Shown here one piece after another: positions 54,382-62,469 of a stretch of 64,000 nucleotides of DNA. The notes beneath the pieces are model-generated. The model was not told the origin of the DNA and made no database searches. It saw only the letters and a program-made list of their open reading frames with translations. Source of the DNA: an uncultured Amylibacter sp. (GTDB lineage Bacteria; Pseudomonadota; Alphaproteobacteria; Rhodobacterales; Rhodobacteraceae); NCBI GenBank assembly GCA_943846615.1, contig OX044354.1, positions 1,629,001 through 1,693,000 of the forward strand. Direction: 5' to 3'. The first letter of the stretch is position 1. Each line of letters begins with the position of its first letter. A program made the position numbers and the translations under genes.

Positions 54382-55165
54382 CGTCATTACCTCTTCGTTT
54401 ACGCTCTCGCTCCAGGGCTTCTATTCTTTTTTCACCAACATCTTCAAAAACATCGCGCAAATCACTGTTGCCAGGGCTAACAACTAGAAAAAGCATCGTC
54501 AGTAAATCAGAAGCGTTTTCCCTTATGGCCTTAATGGCTTTTGTTAAAATATCACTTCCCGGTCCGCAACCCCCACCATTGGAACCTGATGAACCAGACC
54601 CAGCTGAGCTATCATTACCGTCATCACTCGGAACGCTGCGCGAGATATTATCTATTATCTCAGTCGCCAAAATAGCAGCCATTGTAATAGTTGATATCTT
54701 AAGTATTGCCGATGTAACACTTGCGACTACCGCACTGCCCATAGTCAGTTTTTGGAACTCAGCTCTAACGGCCAACCCACTAGGATCACTCCACTGATAA
54801 GGATCATTCCAAACATAAGCATAAAGATTCCAGTCGCCAGCCGCGAAGCCAATCGGATCGCGCTGCACAAACTGCCCCAGCCCCGTATCTAGATGCCTTG
54901 CGCGGAAGTAGTGTAAGCCGCTTTCTGCGTCGAACTCCCGCCCCGTAAATCCGTAGGGTTGGGATTCTGTGGCGATCACGGCTGTGCGGTTGCCGAAGGC
55001 GTCGTATTCGTATTGGGCCTTGATCGCAGACGTCACTGGGTCGACGATCATGACGATGGACCCCATGCGGTCGGTGTAGACATCACGCACCGCGCCCGAG
55101 CCGGGCGGGCCTGTGGCGATATAGTTTTCATATGCCACGGGTTCGTCGGTGCGATCCAAATGCAC
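54368..55165 (-). CDS. truncated Rhs core with polymorphic C-terminal tip
   Basis: C-terminal part of an Rhs/YD-repeat polymorphic toxin, 265 residues from the first ATG. The same frame is open up to 55240 (HTLSADLAFDGTN...), then a stop. The N-terminal thousand-residue repeat shell of a normal Rhs protein is missing. The conserved core PYGFTGREFDAESGLHYFRAR...GQFVQRDPIGF is followed by YAYVWNDPYQWSDPSGL. The variable tip (about 135-265) has a long hydrophobic stretch (VVASVTSAILKISTITMAAIL), a Ser/Gly linker and a charged tail. Without a shell or secretion signals, delivery is doubtful. Confidence 0.75.
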   Translation of the reverse strand: MHLDRTDEPVAYENYIATGPPGSGAVRDVYTDRMGSIVMIVDPVTSAIKAQYEYDAFGNRTAVIATESQPYGFTGREFDAESGLHYFRARHLDTGLGQFVQRDPIGFAAGDWNLYAYVWNDPYQWSDPSGLAVRAEFQKLTMGSAVVASVTSAILKISTITMAAILATEIIDNISRSVPSDDGNDSSAGSGSSGSNGGGCGPGSDILTKAIKAIRENASDLLTMLFLVVSPGNSDLRDVFEDVGEKRIEALERERKRRGNDDDCR

Positions 55166-55254
55166 CCAACGGCGGGTTAGGGTTTTGTCCGCCGCATTGG
55201 TCCCGTCGAAAGCGAGATCAGCGCTTAAAGTGTGGCAACGTTAAGGCGCCTAAT

Positions 55255-55335
55255 ATGCAAACGGTCCTTGGCCGTGGCATGGGAATCATCGTGTCGTTAA
55301 CGTTAATCTTTCATCTGTTTTTGATGATCGTCTAA
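55255..55335 (+). CDS. possible 26-residue hydrophobic peptide
   Basis: ATG 55255 opens MQTVLGRGMGIIVSLTLIFH, then LFLMIV and a stop: a charged start and one membrane-spanning helix. It lies between the Rhs remnant and tRNA-Ser in a 200-base stretch with no other gene. No clear ribosome site, so it may be chance. Confidence 0.2.
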   Translation: MQTVLGRGMGIIVSLTLIFHLFLMIV

Positions 55336-55444
55336 ACCAAAAGCATAATCCGTCACTGTGATACCTGTGTACGGGTTGTGTACAGGTTGTGCATCGTAAT
55401 TTTCCCACTTGCACACCCATCCCCATTTCCATAAAGAGATCAGC

Positions 55445-55537
55445 GGAGACGTGGCCGAGTGGTCGAAGGCGCTCCCCTGCTAAGGGAGTAGGCGGCTTAT
55501 ACCCGTCTCGAGGGTTCGAATCCCTTCGTCTCCGCCA
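55445..55537 (+). tRNA. tRNA-Ser (anticodon GCU)
   Basis: A full cloverleaf can be drawn: acceptor stem GGAGACG (55445-55451) with CGTCTCC (55527-55533), D-arm GCCGAGTGGTCGAAGGC, anticodon stem CTCCC/GGGAG around anticodon GCT, a long variable arm (CGGCTTATACCCG-type) and TpsiC arm GAGGGTTCGAATCCCTT. CCA is encoded (55535-55537). The long variable arm fits a type II serine tRNA. The integrase pseudogene begins 150 bases downstream, so its 3' end is probably an attachment site. Confidence 0.97.
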
Positions 55538-55687
55538 CCATACCTTTTTCATCAGCTTTGTAAGATTGCCTTGAGTGGCTTTACGTCTATATTTTCATGG
55601 CGATAACGCCTGTTTTCCTTTTTATTGGATTTCTTTCGATTATACCTGTATCCTTTACTTGAGTGGTATGGAATGTGGTATTTTGAT

Positions 55688-56893
55688 ATGGCTATATCAG
55701 GCAAGCTGACAAAGAAGCTAGTAGAGAACCTCGGCAAAGGTCGTCATGGGGATGGCAACGGGCTGTATCTGGTTGTTGATCCGTCTGGGGCGAGGCGTTG
55801 GATTGTTCGAGTGGTTGTCAAAGGCCAGAAGAATAAGAAAGGTGCGCCGTCTACGCACCGATTTTGGCTTAGGTTCGGCGCGGACAGTTAGTACCGTTAA
55901 CCCAAGCACGGGAACGGGCGTTGGAATATCGGCGCATGGCCAAGCAGGGTCTGAACCCGCGATTCAACGCCCAGCGCGAAATCCCAACATTCCAAGAGAT
56001 TGCCCAACAGGTGCATATTGAGCGGATGCCGACTTGGAAAAATGCCAAGCATGGCCAGCAATGGATTAACACCCTGCGCGATTACGCTTTCCCCAAGATT
56101 GGGCGCATGCCGATTGATAGCATCGACCAGCCAGAGGTGTTGATGTGCCTATCACCGATCTGGACAGAGAAGCACGAAACGGCCAAGCGATTGGCGCAAC
56201 GGATTAAGACGGTTTTGGACGTGGCGAAATCCAAAGGGTTTCGATCTGGGGAAAATCCTGTGACCGCGATTAAGGACGCCAAGGTTCTGCCCAAGGTCAC
56301 CAAGAAGCCGAAACACCACAAGGCGATGGCGTGGCAAGATGTGCCAGCCTTCTATGCGGATTTGTCTGGGCGCAGTGCAATGGCGGCGCGTGCGTTGATG
56401 TTTACCTGTCTGACGGGGTCGCGGACAAGCGAGGCATTGAATGCGCAATGGGGCGAATTCGATTTTGACGCCAAGCTGTGGACGGTGCCAGCGGGGCGCA
56501 TGAAAACCGATGTTGAACACCGCGTGCCACTTGTCGGATGCGATGATAGCAATCCTAGAGCCGCTGAAGGCGATGAAGTCGGATTATGTGTTCGAGGGCC
56601 AGAAACGTCACAAGCCGCTGTCCAACATGTCGATGCTGATGCTGTTGCGCCGCATGGGGGTAGAGGGCGTTACTGTTCACGGGTTCAGAAGCACATTCCG
56701 CGATTGGGCGTCAGAGGTTGCCAATGCACCGCGAGAGGTGGCTGAAATGTCATTGGCGCATAAGGTTGGGAATGATGTGGAACGCGCCTATGCTCGGTCA
56801 GATCTCTTGGAGCGTCGTAGGGCGTTGATGGAGCGTTGGTCGCAGTTTGTAGCTGAAGACAGCGGTAAAGTGGTGAGCATAATTTGCGTATAA
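55688..56893 (+). pseudogene. P4-type tyrosine integrase, frameshifted
   Basis: Remains of a DUF4102-containing phage/P4-like integrase. It begins MAISGKLTKKLVENLGKGR and GNGLYLVVDPSGARRWIVRV in one frame. It passes to a second frame near 55880-55888 (QLVPLTQARERALEYRRMAKQG) and to a third near 56530-56536 (SDAMIAILEPLKAMK). The catalytic R (LTGSRTSEAL), H-x-x-R (HGFRSTFRDWA) and the H/Y region (LAHKVGNDVERAYARSD) are all still present. Two shifts make it inactive unless they are sequence errors. It sits just after tRNA-Ser, as such integrases do. Confidence 0.88.
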
Positions 56894-56999
56894 AGTCGTT
56901 AATGAAATACGATAAGGGTCCAAACTCCGTACCTTTTTGCGTTAAGAGCCGAGTTGGGCTAGCTTATGAAATAGATTAAGAGTCACTTGGAGCTATCTT

Positions 57000-57767
57000 T
57001 TGGAAGATATTAATGTCGAAGATCAGATAATTGATCTGATGGTTCAAAAACTAAACTGGGAACCGCCGACAGGCACTATTTTGGGAGGCAATAAACTTCC
57101 ATTTAGCCTTGTGAAAGAAAACATTCATGATTCAAAGAAAAAGTTCTTAGAAGAAAAAGAAATTGTTGAGAATGGGCTAATGCATTCGTTGGCGATTGTT
57201 CAGATATTGGCTTCTGACATTAAGGAAAACGATCCGAACTATGACCCTGAAATCGTTAAACACCTAAAATTGGTGCTCGATGACGCTGCGCGTAACACCC
57301 ATCGAGGTTGGGTTGTAAAAACCGTTAAGGACCTCGTTCATAGCAATGCGGTTCAAGTTGGCATATGTGCATCTGCATTGGACATTAACGCAAAAATTTA
57401 CGGAGCTTTTTATGAAAGAAAGCTTGAGCTGGATCGCCAAGAAAAAGAGTTCTGGTCTTTGAATAGCCGAGCGCCAAATTACTATGCGCGAACAATCGCC
57501 CTAAGGCTTGCAAAGCTATACGCAAGCCAAACGGGAACAAAGCCGACTTTTGGTACATCTAGAGATGGGCCTCATCCCTCTACTGATTATGGCCGCTTAC
57601 TTGAGCAGGTGTTTGGAATACTTGAGATCAACGCCAAGCCAAACAACCCAGCTCAATGGGCGATTACGCAAATTGTCGACGAAGATACTGCACCAAAACG
57701 GTTAGGTCGTGCTGGTCTCTTGGGAATGTCTAATTTTGCGTTTCCGCAGTCAAAAGAGCCAGAGTAA
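57000..57767 (+). CDS. hypothetical protein in the integrated region
   Basis: An unrecognised 255-residue protein, mostly helical. The start is TTG 57000 with GGAG seven bases upstream; the first in-frame ATG is 57039. It shows repeated charged helices (KKKFLEEKEIVENGLMHSLA) and a C-terminal segment TFGTSRDGPHPSTDYGRLLEQ that looks like a conserved motif. No signal peptide or membrane span. Its place between an integrase relic and a restriction-modification gene makes a defence or element function possible, but this is only context. Confidence 0.6.
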   Translation: MEDINVEDQIIDLMVQKLNWEPPTGTILGGNKLPFSLVKENIHDSKKKFLEEKEIVENGLMHSLAIVQILASDIKENDPNYDPEIVKHLKLVLDDAARNTHRGWVVKTVKDLVHSNAVQVGICASALDINAKIYGAFYERKLELDRQEKEFWSLNSRAPNYYARTIALRLAKLYASQTGTKPTFGTSRDGPHPSTDYGRLLEQVFGILEINAKPNNPAQWAITQIVDEDTAPKRLGRAGLLGMSNFAFPQSKEPE

Positions 57768-57879
57768 GGTATGAAATAAAAGAGCTTTTGCCTCATTATA
57801 TTTATGGATTTCCAGCGCTCTATGCCGATGATCGCTTTTAGTGAATACCTGTTCCAACAAATAGAAAAGGAACAGTAAA

Positions 57880-58092
57880 ATGCCAAAACTATTCGATGAT
57901 AGCCTCCATTATCAGCAATCCGATCCAGAAATTCTTACTTTGCTTGGCAGTAAAGAAAAACAAGCCCAAATGCGCTACTATGGGCGTTCGCCCTCCTATT
58001 ATCGCTTAGGGCGCAAAATCATTTATCATGGCACTGATTTGAACATTTGGGCGCTTGCTAACAAAGTTGAAGCAAATGGGGAGGGCTCGTAG
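57880..58092 (+). CDS. small AlpA/excisionase-like DNA-binding protein
   Basis: 70 residues fitting the MerR-like excisionase pattern: EILTLLGSKEKQAQMRYYG, then GRSPSYYRLGRKIIYHGTDLNIWA (Gly-Pro-type turn, arginines, hydrophobic strand, acidic-x-x-x-W helix). These proteins act as recombination directionality factors or transcription regulators of mobile elements. Its stop overlaps the GTG start of the next gene by one base. Confidence 0.7.
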   Translation: MPKLFDDSLHYQQSDPEILTLLGSKEKQAQMRYYGRSPSYYRLGRKIIYHGTDLNIWALANKVEANGEGS

Positions 58093-58508
58093 TGGTCAAG
58101 CGGTTCACAATACGTGGTATAAAATCGAACAAGGGGTATCTAATTGATGAACTTGCCGAAGCTTCGGGGGTTTCTGTTTCAACAGTACGCAATTGGATTA
58201 AGGCGGGTATGTCCAAAGTTGACGAAACCCGTCCGACCATAATCATCGGCTTTCAGGCTCTTGATTTTTTGAAAAAGAAAGAATTTAGAGCGAAATGCCC
58301 GATGGCAATTGGTGAGTTCTATTGCATGCGTTGTAAAGCTCCAACAAGGCCATTCGAGTTGATGGCCGAGTTCCACCCAAATGGTGCATCTGGTGGGCGC
58401 TTGAAATGCTTTTGCGGCGTTTGTGAGGCACTTTGCAACCGTAATATTAGTGCGGTTCAATTGCCTGATTTCGCCAAGGTGCTGAACATCGCGAAGAGTG
58501 ACAATTGA
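58092..58508 (+). CDS. HTH and zinc-ribbon-like protein
   Basis: 138 residues from GTG 58092, overlapping the previous stop. N-terminal helix-turn-helix: GYLIDELAEASGVSVSTVRNWIKAG. The C-terminal half has two CxxC-type pairs (FYCMRCKAP and CFCGVCEALC), suggesting a zinc ribbon. It is part of a three-gene unit with the small excisionase-like protein and the recombinase 62 bases downstream, so a role in integration or its control is likely. Confidence 0.65.
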   Translation: MVKRFTIRGIKSNKGYLIDELAEASGVSVSTVRNWIKAGMSKVDETRPTIIIGFQALDFLKKKEFRAKCPMAIGEFYCMRCKAPTRPFELMAEFHPNGASGGRLKCFCGVCEALCNRNISAVQLPDFAKVLNIAKSDN

Positions 58509-58569
58509 TGACCCTAAACGAACCCATAAACACCCTCTTAAATTAACACTTTAGAAAGGACACAGAGTC

Positions 58570-59586
58570 ATGCGGAAATTTAATGCGGAAAACGAAAGAT
58601 TGAAGTCACGATATGAGCGGTATTTGCGAGAGGCCAAAGGACAGGACGAAAAGTCCATTGACAAGACTCGCGCCGCGCTGGTGAGGTTCGAAGAAACCAC
58701 AAACTACAAAGCGTTTAAAAAGTTCCATGTCGATCAAGCGCGGAGTTTTAAAAACGCGCTGGGCAAGGCCAAGAACTCCACTGGGAAGCCGTTAAGCCTG
58801 ACAACAACAGATGCAGCTCTTCGCTTAGTAAAGGGTTTTTTCCATTGGTTGGCCGGACAGCAGGGGTTCAAGAAAGTGTTGAGTTATTCGGATGTGGAGT
58901 ATTTCAACAATAACAGAAATGATGCACGTGCGGCTCATGCCCAGCGCAGTATTCCATTTCCTTCTATGCAGTCCTGTGCGCATGCATTTCAGGCGATGCC
59001 AGAACAAACAGAAATTCAACGCCGTGACAAAGCAATGTTTGCATTCTTAATGTTGACAGCGGCGAGGGGCGGGGCCGTGGCTTCGATGCGTCTGAAACAT
59101 ATCAATTTGATTGATGGCACCGTTTTCCAGAATGGGCGCGAGGTTAAAACCAAATTTAGCAAGACATTTGTGACTACGTTCTTTCCTGTCGATAAAACAT
59201 ACTTGGAATATTTCACAAGTTGGGTAGAGTATTTGCGCAATGATTTGTTCTTTGGTGCTGAGGATGCTTTGTTCCCAAAACCCGCTATGCGATTAGAAAA
59301 TGGTAAGTTTATTTTTGATCGCCTTTCACGTGATCCCTACGCCAATACATCCAAAATAAACGCGGTTGTGCGCACAGCATTTGCGAATGTTCAAATGCAA
59401 GACTACGCGCCTCATAGTTTGCGTAAAACGAATGTTCAGTTGATGATTGAATTACGCCTGACTACGGAGCAGGAAAAGGCTTGGTCGCAAAACTTGGGAC
59501 ATGAAAGCATGAAAACCACTGTATCTGCCTATATGCCGATTTCTCAAGAACACCAAAAGAGTTTGATAAAGGCGCTGGCGGTATAA
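58570..59586 (+). CDS. tyrosine-type recombinase/integrase
   Basis: Intact site-specific recombinase of 338 residues. An N-terminal SAM-like arm (about 10-110) precedes the catalytic domain with Arg166 (TAARGGAV), a Lys in the beta hairpin (KTKFSKTF), His282-x-x-Arg285 (PHSLRKT), His311 (LGHESMK) and the nucleophile Tyr321 (SAYMP). AGAAAGGA precedes ATG 58570. It differs clearly from the P4-type relic to the left, so at least two elements or a replaced recombinase are involved. Confidence 0.9.
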   Translation: MRKFNAENERLKSRYERYLREAKGQDEKSIDKTRAALVRFEETTNYKAFKKFHVDQARSFKNALGKAKNSTGKPLSLTTTDAALRLVKGFFHWLAGQQGFKKVLSYSDVEYFNNNRNDARAAHAQRSIPFPSMQSCAHAFQAMPEQTEIQRRDKAMFAFLMLTAARGGAVASMRLKHINLIDGTVFQNGREVKTKFSKTFVTTFFPVDKTYLEYFTSWVEYLRNDLFFGAEDALFPKPAMRLENGKFIFDRLSRDPYANTSKINAVVRTAFANVQMQDYAPHSLRKTNVQLMIELRLTTEQEKAWSQNLGHESMKTTVSAYMPISQEHQKSLIKALAV

Positions 59587-59619
59587 ATACCTATTTGCAC
59601 AATCAGAAGGGGTTACCTA

Positions 59620-62469
59620 ATGTCCCAATTAACAGTTGAGGACATTATGCAAAATTCATTATCCAAAGTGCTAGAAGAAATCCGCTTAAATTCACTGTCT
59701 GAATTTGAAAAAGGCGAGTATTTTGAAAAACTTGTTAAGGTGTTTTTGGAAAACGATACCCTTCAAGGTCAGAACTTTGACAAAATCTGGTTGTTCAAAG
59801 ATTGGGCAAGTGAACGTGGGTTGCCCTCGAACGATACTGGAATTGATTTAGTTGCTCAGCACTCGGATGGATCAGGCTTTTGCGCTATCCAATGTAAATT
59901 CTATGCCAGCGATGCCAGTATTAGCAAAAAGCATATTGATTCATTTGTTTCAGCGGCCTCAACCAAAGACTTTGTTAGCCTAATCATTGTTGACACGACA
60001 CTTCGTGATTTTAGTTCAAATTTGACGGCGATGCTGGATAATCTTGATAAGGATTGGAACCGTATTGCGCTTAACGATCTTGAGAAAAGCCGCATTGATT
60101 GGGCATCTTACTTTCGTGACAGTACGGTTAAATTAACAGAGCCCAAAACCCTTCGCCCTCACCAGAAAGAGGCACTGGACGCCGTTCGTGTTGGCTTGGC
60201 GGAAGCTGATCGCGGTAAGCTGATCATGGCTTGTGGCACGGGTAAAACCTTTACAGGTTTGAAGATTGCTGAAGAACTGGGCGGCAAGGGTAAACTGATC
60301 CTTTATATGGTGCCATCGCTTGCTCTTATGTCTCAAACTGTTCGGGAATGGAAAAACGATTGTGAAGAAGATTTTTTGGCATTTTCGGTTTGTTCGGATG
60401 TAAAGGTTGGTAAACGTCAAAGTGATGGTGATGCAATTCAGTTCACTGTTCACGACTTGGCATTCCCTGCGACAACAGACGGGGCAAAAATTGCGCAACA
60501 AGTTCAGGATAGCGATCCTGAAAAAATGATTGTGGTGTTTTCCACCTATCAATCCATTCAAGTTCTAACCAATGCGCAGCAAAACCATGACCTGCCAGAA
60601 TTCGATTGGATAATCTGCGACGAAGCACATCGTACGACTGGGGCAACCATTGCAGGCGAGGATGAGAGCAACTTTGTTCGCATCCATTCCAATGAATATG
60701 TGTCGGGTAAAAAGCGCCTGTACATGACCGCAACGCCAAAAATCTTTGGCGAGAATGCAAAATCTAAGGCCAAGCAACACGATGTTGCATTGGCGTCTAT
60801 GGATGACGAAACGACTTTCGGTAAAGTGCTGTACCACAAAGGCTTTGCTTGGGCTGTAGAAAATAACTTGTTGTCTGACTACAAGGTCATCGTCTTGGCT
60901 GTGGACGAGGGGTTGATCAGTTCGGGTGTGCAAAACCGATTGGCCGAATCCAATGAAATGAAGCTGGACGACGCGACCAAAATGATTGGTTGTTACAAGG
61001 CATTGACCAAACACGAATTGATTGGCGACATTTCCCAAAATCAAAAACCAATGAAACGGGCTTTGGCCTTTTGCAAAAGCATTGCCAATTCGAAAATGAT
61101 CACCGAAGAGCTGTCTGATTTGGTGGACGAGTATCTAAACAACGATGACATCCGCGATAATGATGGCCCAGCGCTGGGCATGGAAACGCGCCATGTTGAT
61201 GGTACGTTCAACGCCAAACAACGCGAAGATTGTTTGGATTGGTTGAAAGAAGATACCGACGACGAAACCTGCCGTATTCTAACCAATGCGCGGTGTTTGT
61301 CCGAGGGTGTGGATGTTCCTGCCCTTGATGCAATCATATTCATGCACCCCCGAAAAAGCCAGATTGACGTGGTGCAATCCGTTGGGCGCGTGATGCGCAA
61401 GGCAGAAGGCAAGGAAATGGGCTATGTGATCCTGCCCGTTGCTGTGCCTGCTGGTGTCGCACCAGAAGAGGCGCTGAATGATAACGAACGCTATCAGGTG
61501 GTTTGGCAGATATTGAATGCCTTGCGTGCGCACGATGAACGCTTGGACGGGGTTATCAACCAAGCGGGGATCGAAGGCGAGGATATTTCAGACAAAATCC
61601 AAATCGTTGGCGTCACCCAAGAGCTGTTGGCCACCACCGCCGTTGTCGAAGATATTGATTTGAACAAAAACAAATCTGAACGCCGCGCCGATATTGGTGG
61701 TGGGGCAGGTGATAGCGGTGATGAAGAGTTTGTTATCGAAGGGCCGGAGCCAACCCAAGGCGCATTCGTTTTCGATGAACTGACCGCCGCGATCCGTGCC
61801 AAGATTGTTGATAAATGTGGCACGCGTGAATATTGGGATAAATGGGCCAAGGATATTGCCAAGATTGCCGAAACCCATATCACGCGGATCAAAACCATTG
61901 TCGAAAAAGAAGGGGAAGAGCGCGAAGCGTTCAAAGCTTTCCTTGATGAAATCCGCGATGACCTAAACCCTGAAATCAGCGAAACCGATGCCATTGAAAT
62001 GTTGGCGCAACACCTGATTACCAAACCCGTGTTTGATACCCTGTTCAGGGATAACAAATTCACGTCCAACAATCCCGTGTCCAAAGCGATGGAGATCGTC
62101 TTAGATCAACTCCACCACCATAACATCGGGAAAGAGGCGGAAACGCTACAAGGCTTCTATGACAGTGTGCGTAGGCAGTCAGAGGGCATCAAAACAGCCT
62201 CAGGTCGCCAAGCCTTGGTTGTACGCCTGTATGATCAATTCTTCCGCTCGGCCTTCCCCGCGATGACGCAAAAGCTGGGGATTGTTTATACCCCTGTTGA
62301 GGTGGTGGATTTCATCATCCATTCCGTCAACGACGTGCTGAAATCAGAGTTCGGGCAAACGCTGGGCAGCAAGGGCGTGCATATCCTTGACCCCTTCACT
62401 GGCACAGGCACCTTTATCACGCGGTTGCTGCAATCGGGGCTGATCGCACCGGATGAGCTGGAAGCATAA
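59620..62469 (+). CDS. Type ISP-like restriction-modification enzyme, N-terminal part
   Basis: N-terminal two thirds of a single-polypeptide restriction-modification enzyme, 949 residues before a stop. Mrr-like nuclease: GIDLV (Asp76) and QCK (91-93). SF2 translocase: Walker A CGTGKTF (205-211), DEAH (334-337), TATPKIF, and QSVGRVMRKAEG near residue 590. A helical coupler follows, then methyltransferase motif I PFTGTGTF just before the end. The frame then stops because of one extra base near 62464; the continuation is the next entry. Similar to LlaGI/LlaBIII-type enzymes. Starts 33 bases after the recombinase. Confidence 0.88.
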   Translation: MSQLTVEDIMQNSLSKVLEEIRLNSLSEFEKGEYFEKLVKVFLENDTLQGQNFDKIWLFKDWASERGLPSNDTGIDLVAQHSDGSGFCAIQCKFYASDASISKKHIDSFVSAASTKDFVSLIIVDTTLRDFSSNLTAMLDNLDKDWNRIALNDLEKSRIDWASYFRDSTVKLTEPKTLRPHQKEALDAVRVGLAEADRGKLIMACGTGKTFTGLKIAEELGGKGKLILYMVPSLALMSQTVREWKNDCEEDFLAFSVCSDVKVGKRQSDGDAIQFTVHDLAFPATTDGAKIAQQVQDSDPEKMIVVFSTYQSIQVLTNAQQNHDLPEFDWIICDEAHRTTGATIAGEDESNFVRIHSNEYVSGKKRLYMTATPKIFGENAKSKAKQHDVALASMDDETTFGKVLYHKGFAWAVENNLLSDYKVIVLAVDEGLISSGVQNRLAESNEMKLDDATKMIGCYKALTKHELIGDISQNQKPMKRALAFCKSIANSKMITEELSDLVDEYLNNDDIRDNDGPALGMETRHVDGTFNAKQREDCLDWLKEDTDDETCRILTNARCLSEGVDVPALDAIIFMHPRKSQIDVVQSVGRVMRKAEGKEMGYVILPVAVPAGVAPEEALNDNERYQVVWQILNALRAHDERLDGVINQAGIEGEDISDKIQIVGVTQELLATTAVVEDIDLNKNKSERRADIGGGAGDSGDEEFVIEGPEPTQGAFVFDELTAAIRAKIVDKCGTREYWDKWAKDIAKIAETHITRIKTIVEKEGEEREAFKAFLDEIRDDLNPEISETDAIEMLAQHLITKPVFDTLFRDNKFTSNNPVSKAMEIVLDQLHHHNIGKEAETLQGFYDSVRRQSEGIKTASGRQALVVRLYDQFFRSAFPAMTQKLGIVYTPVEVVDFIIHSVNDVLKSEFGQTLGSKGVHILDPFTGTGTFITRLLQSGLIAPDELEA

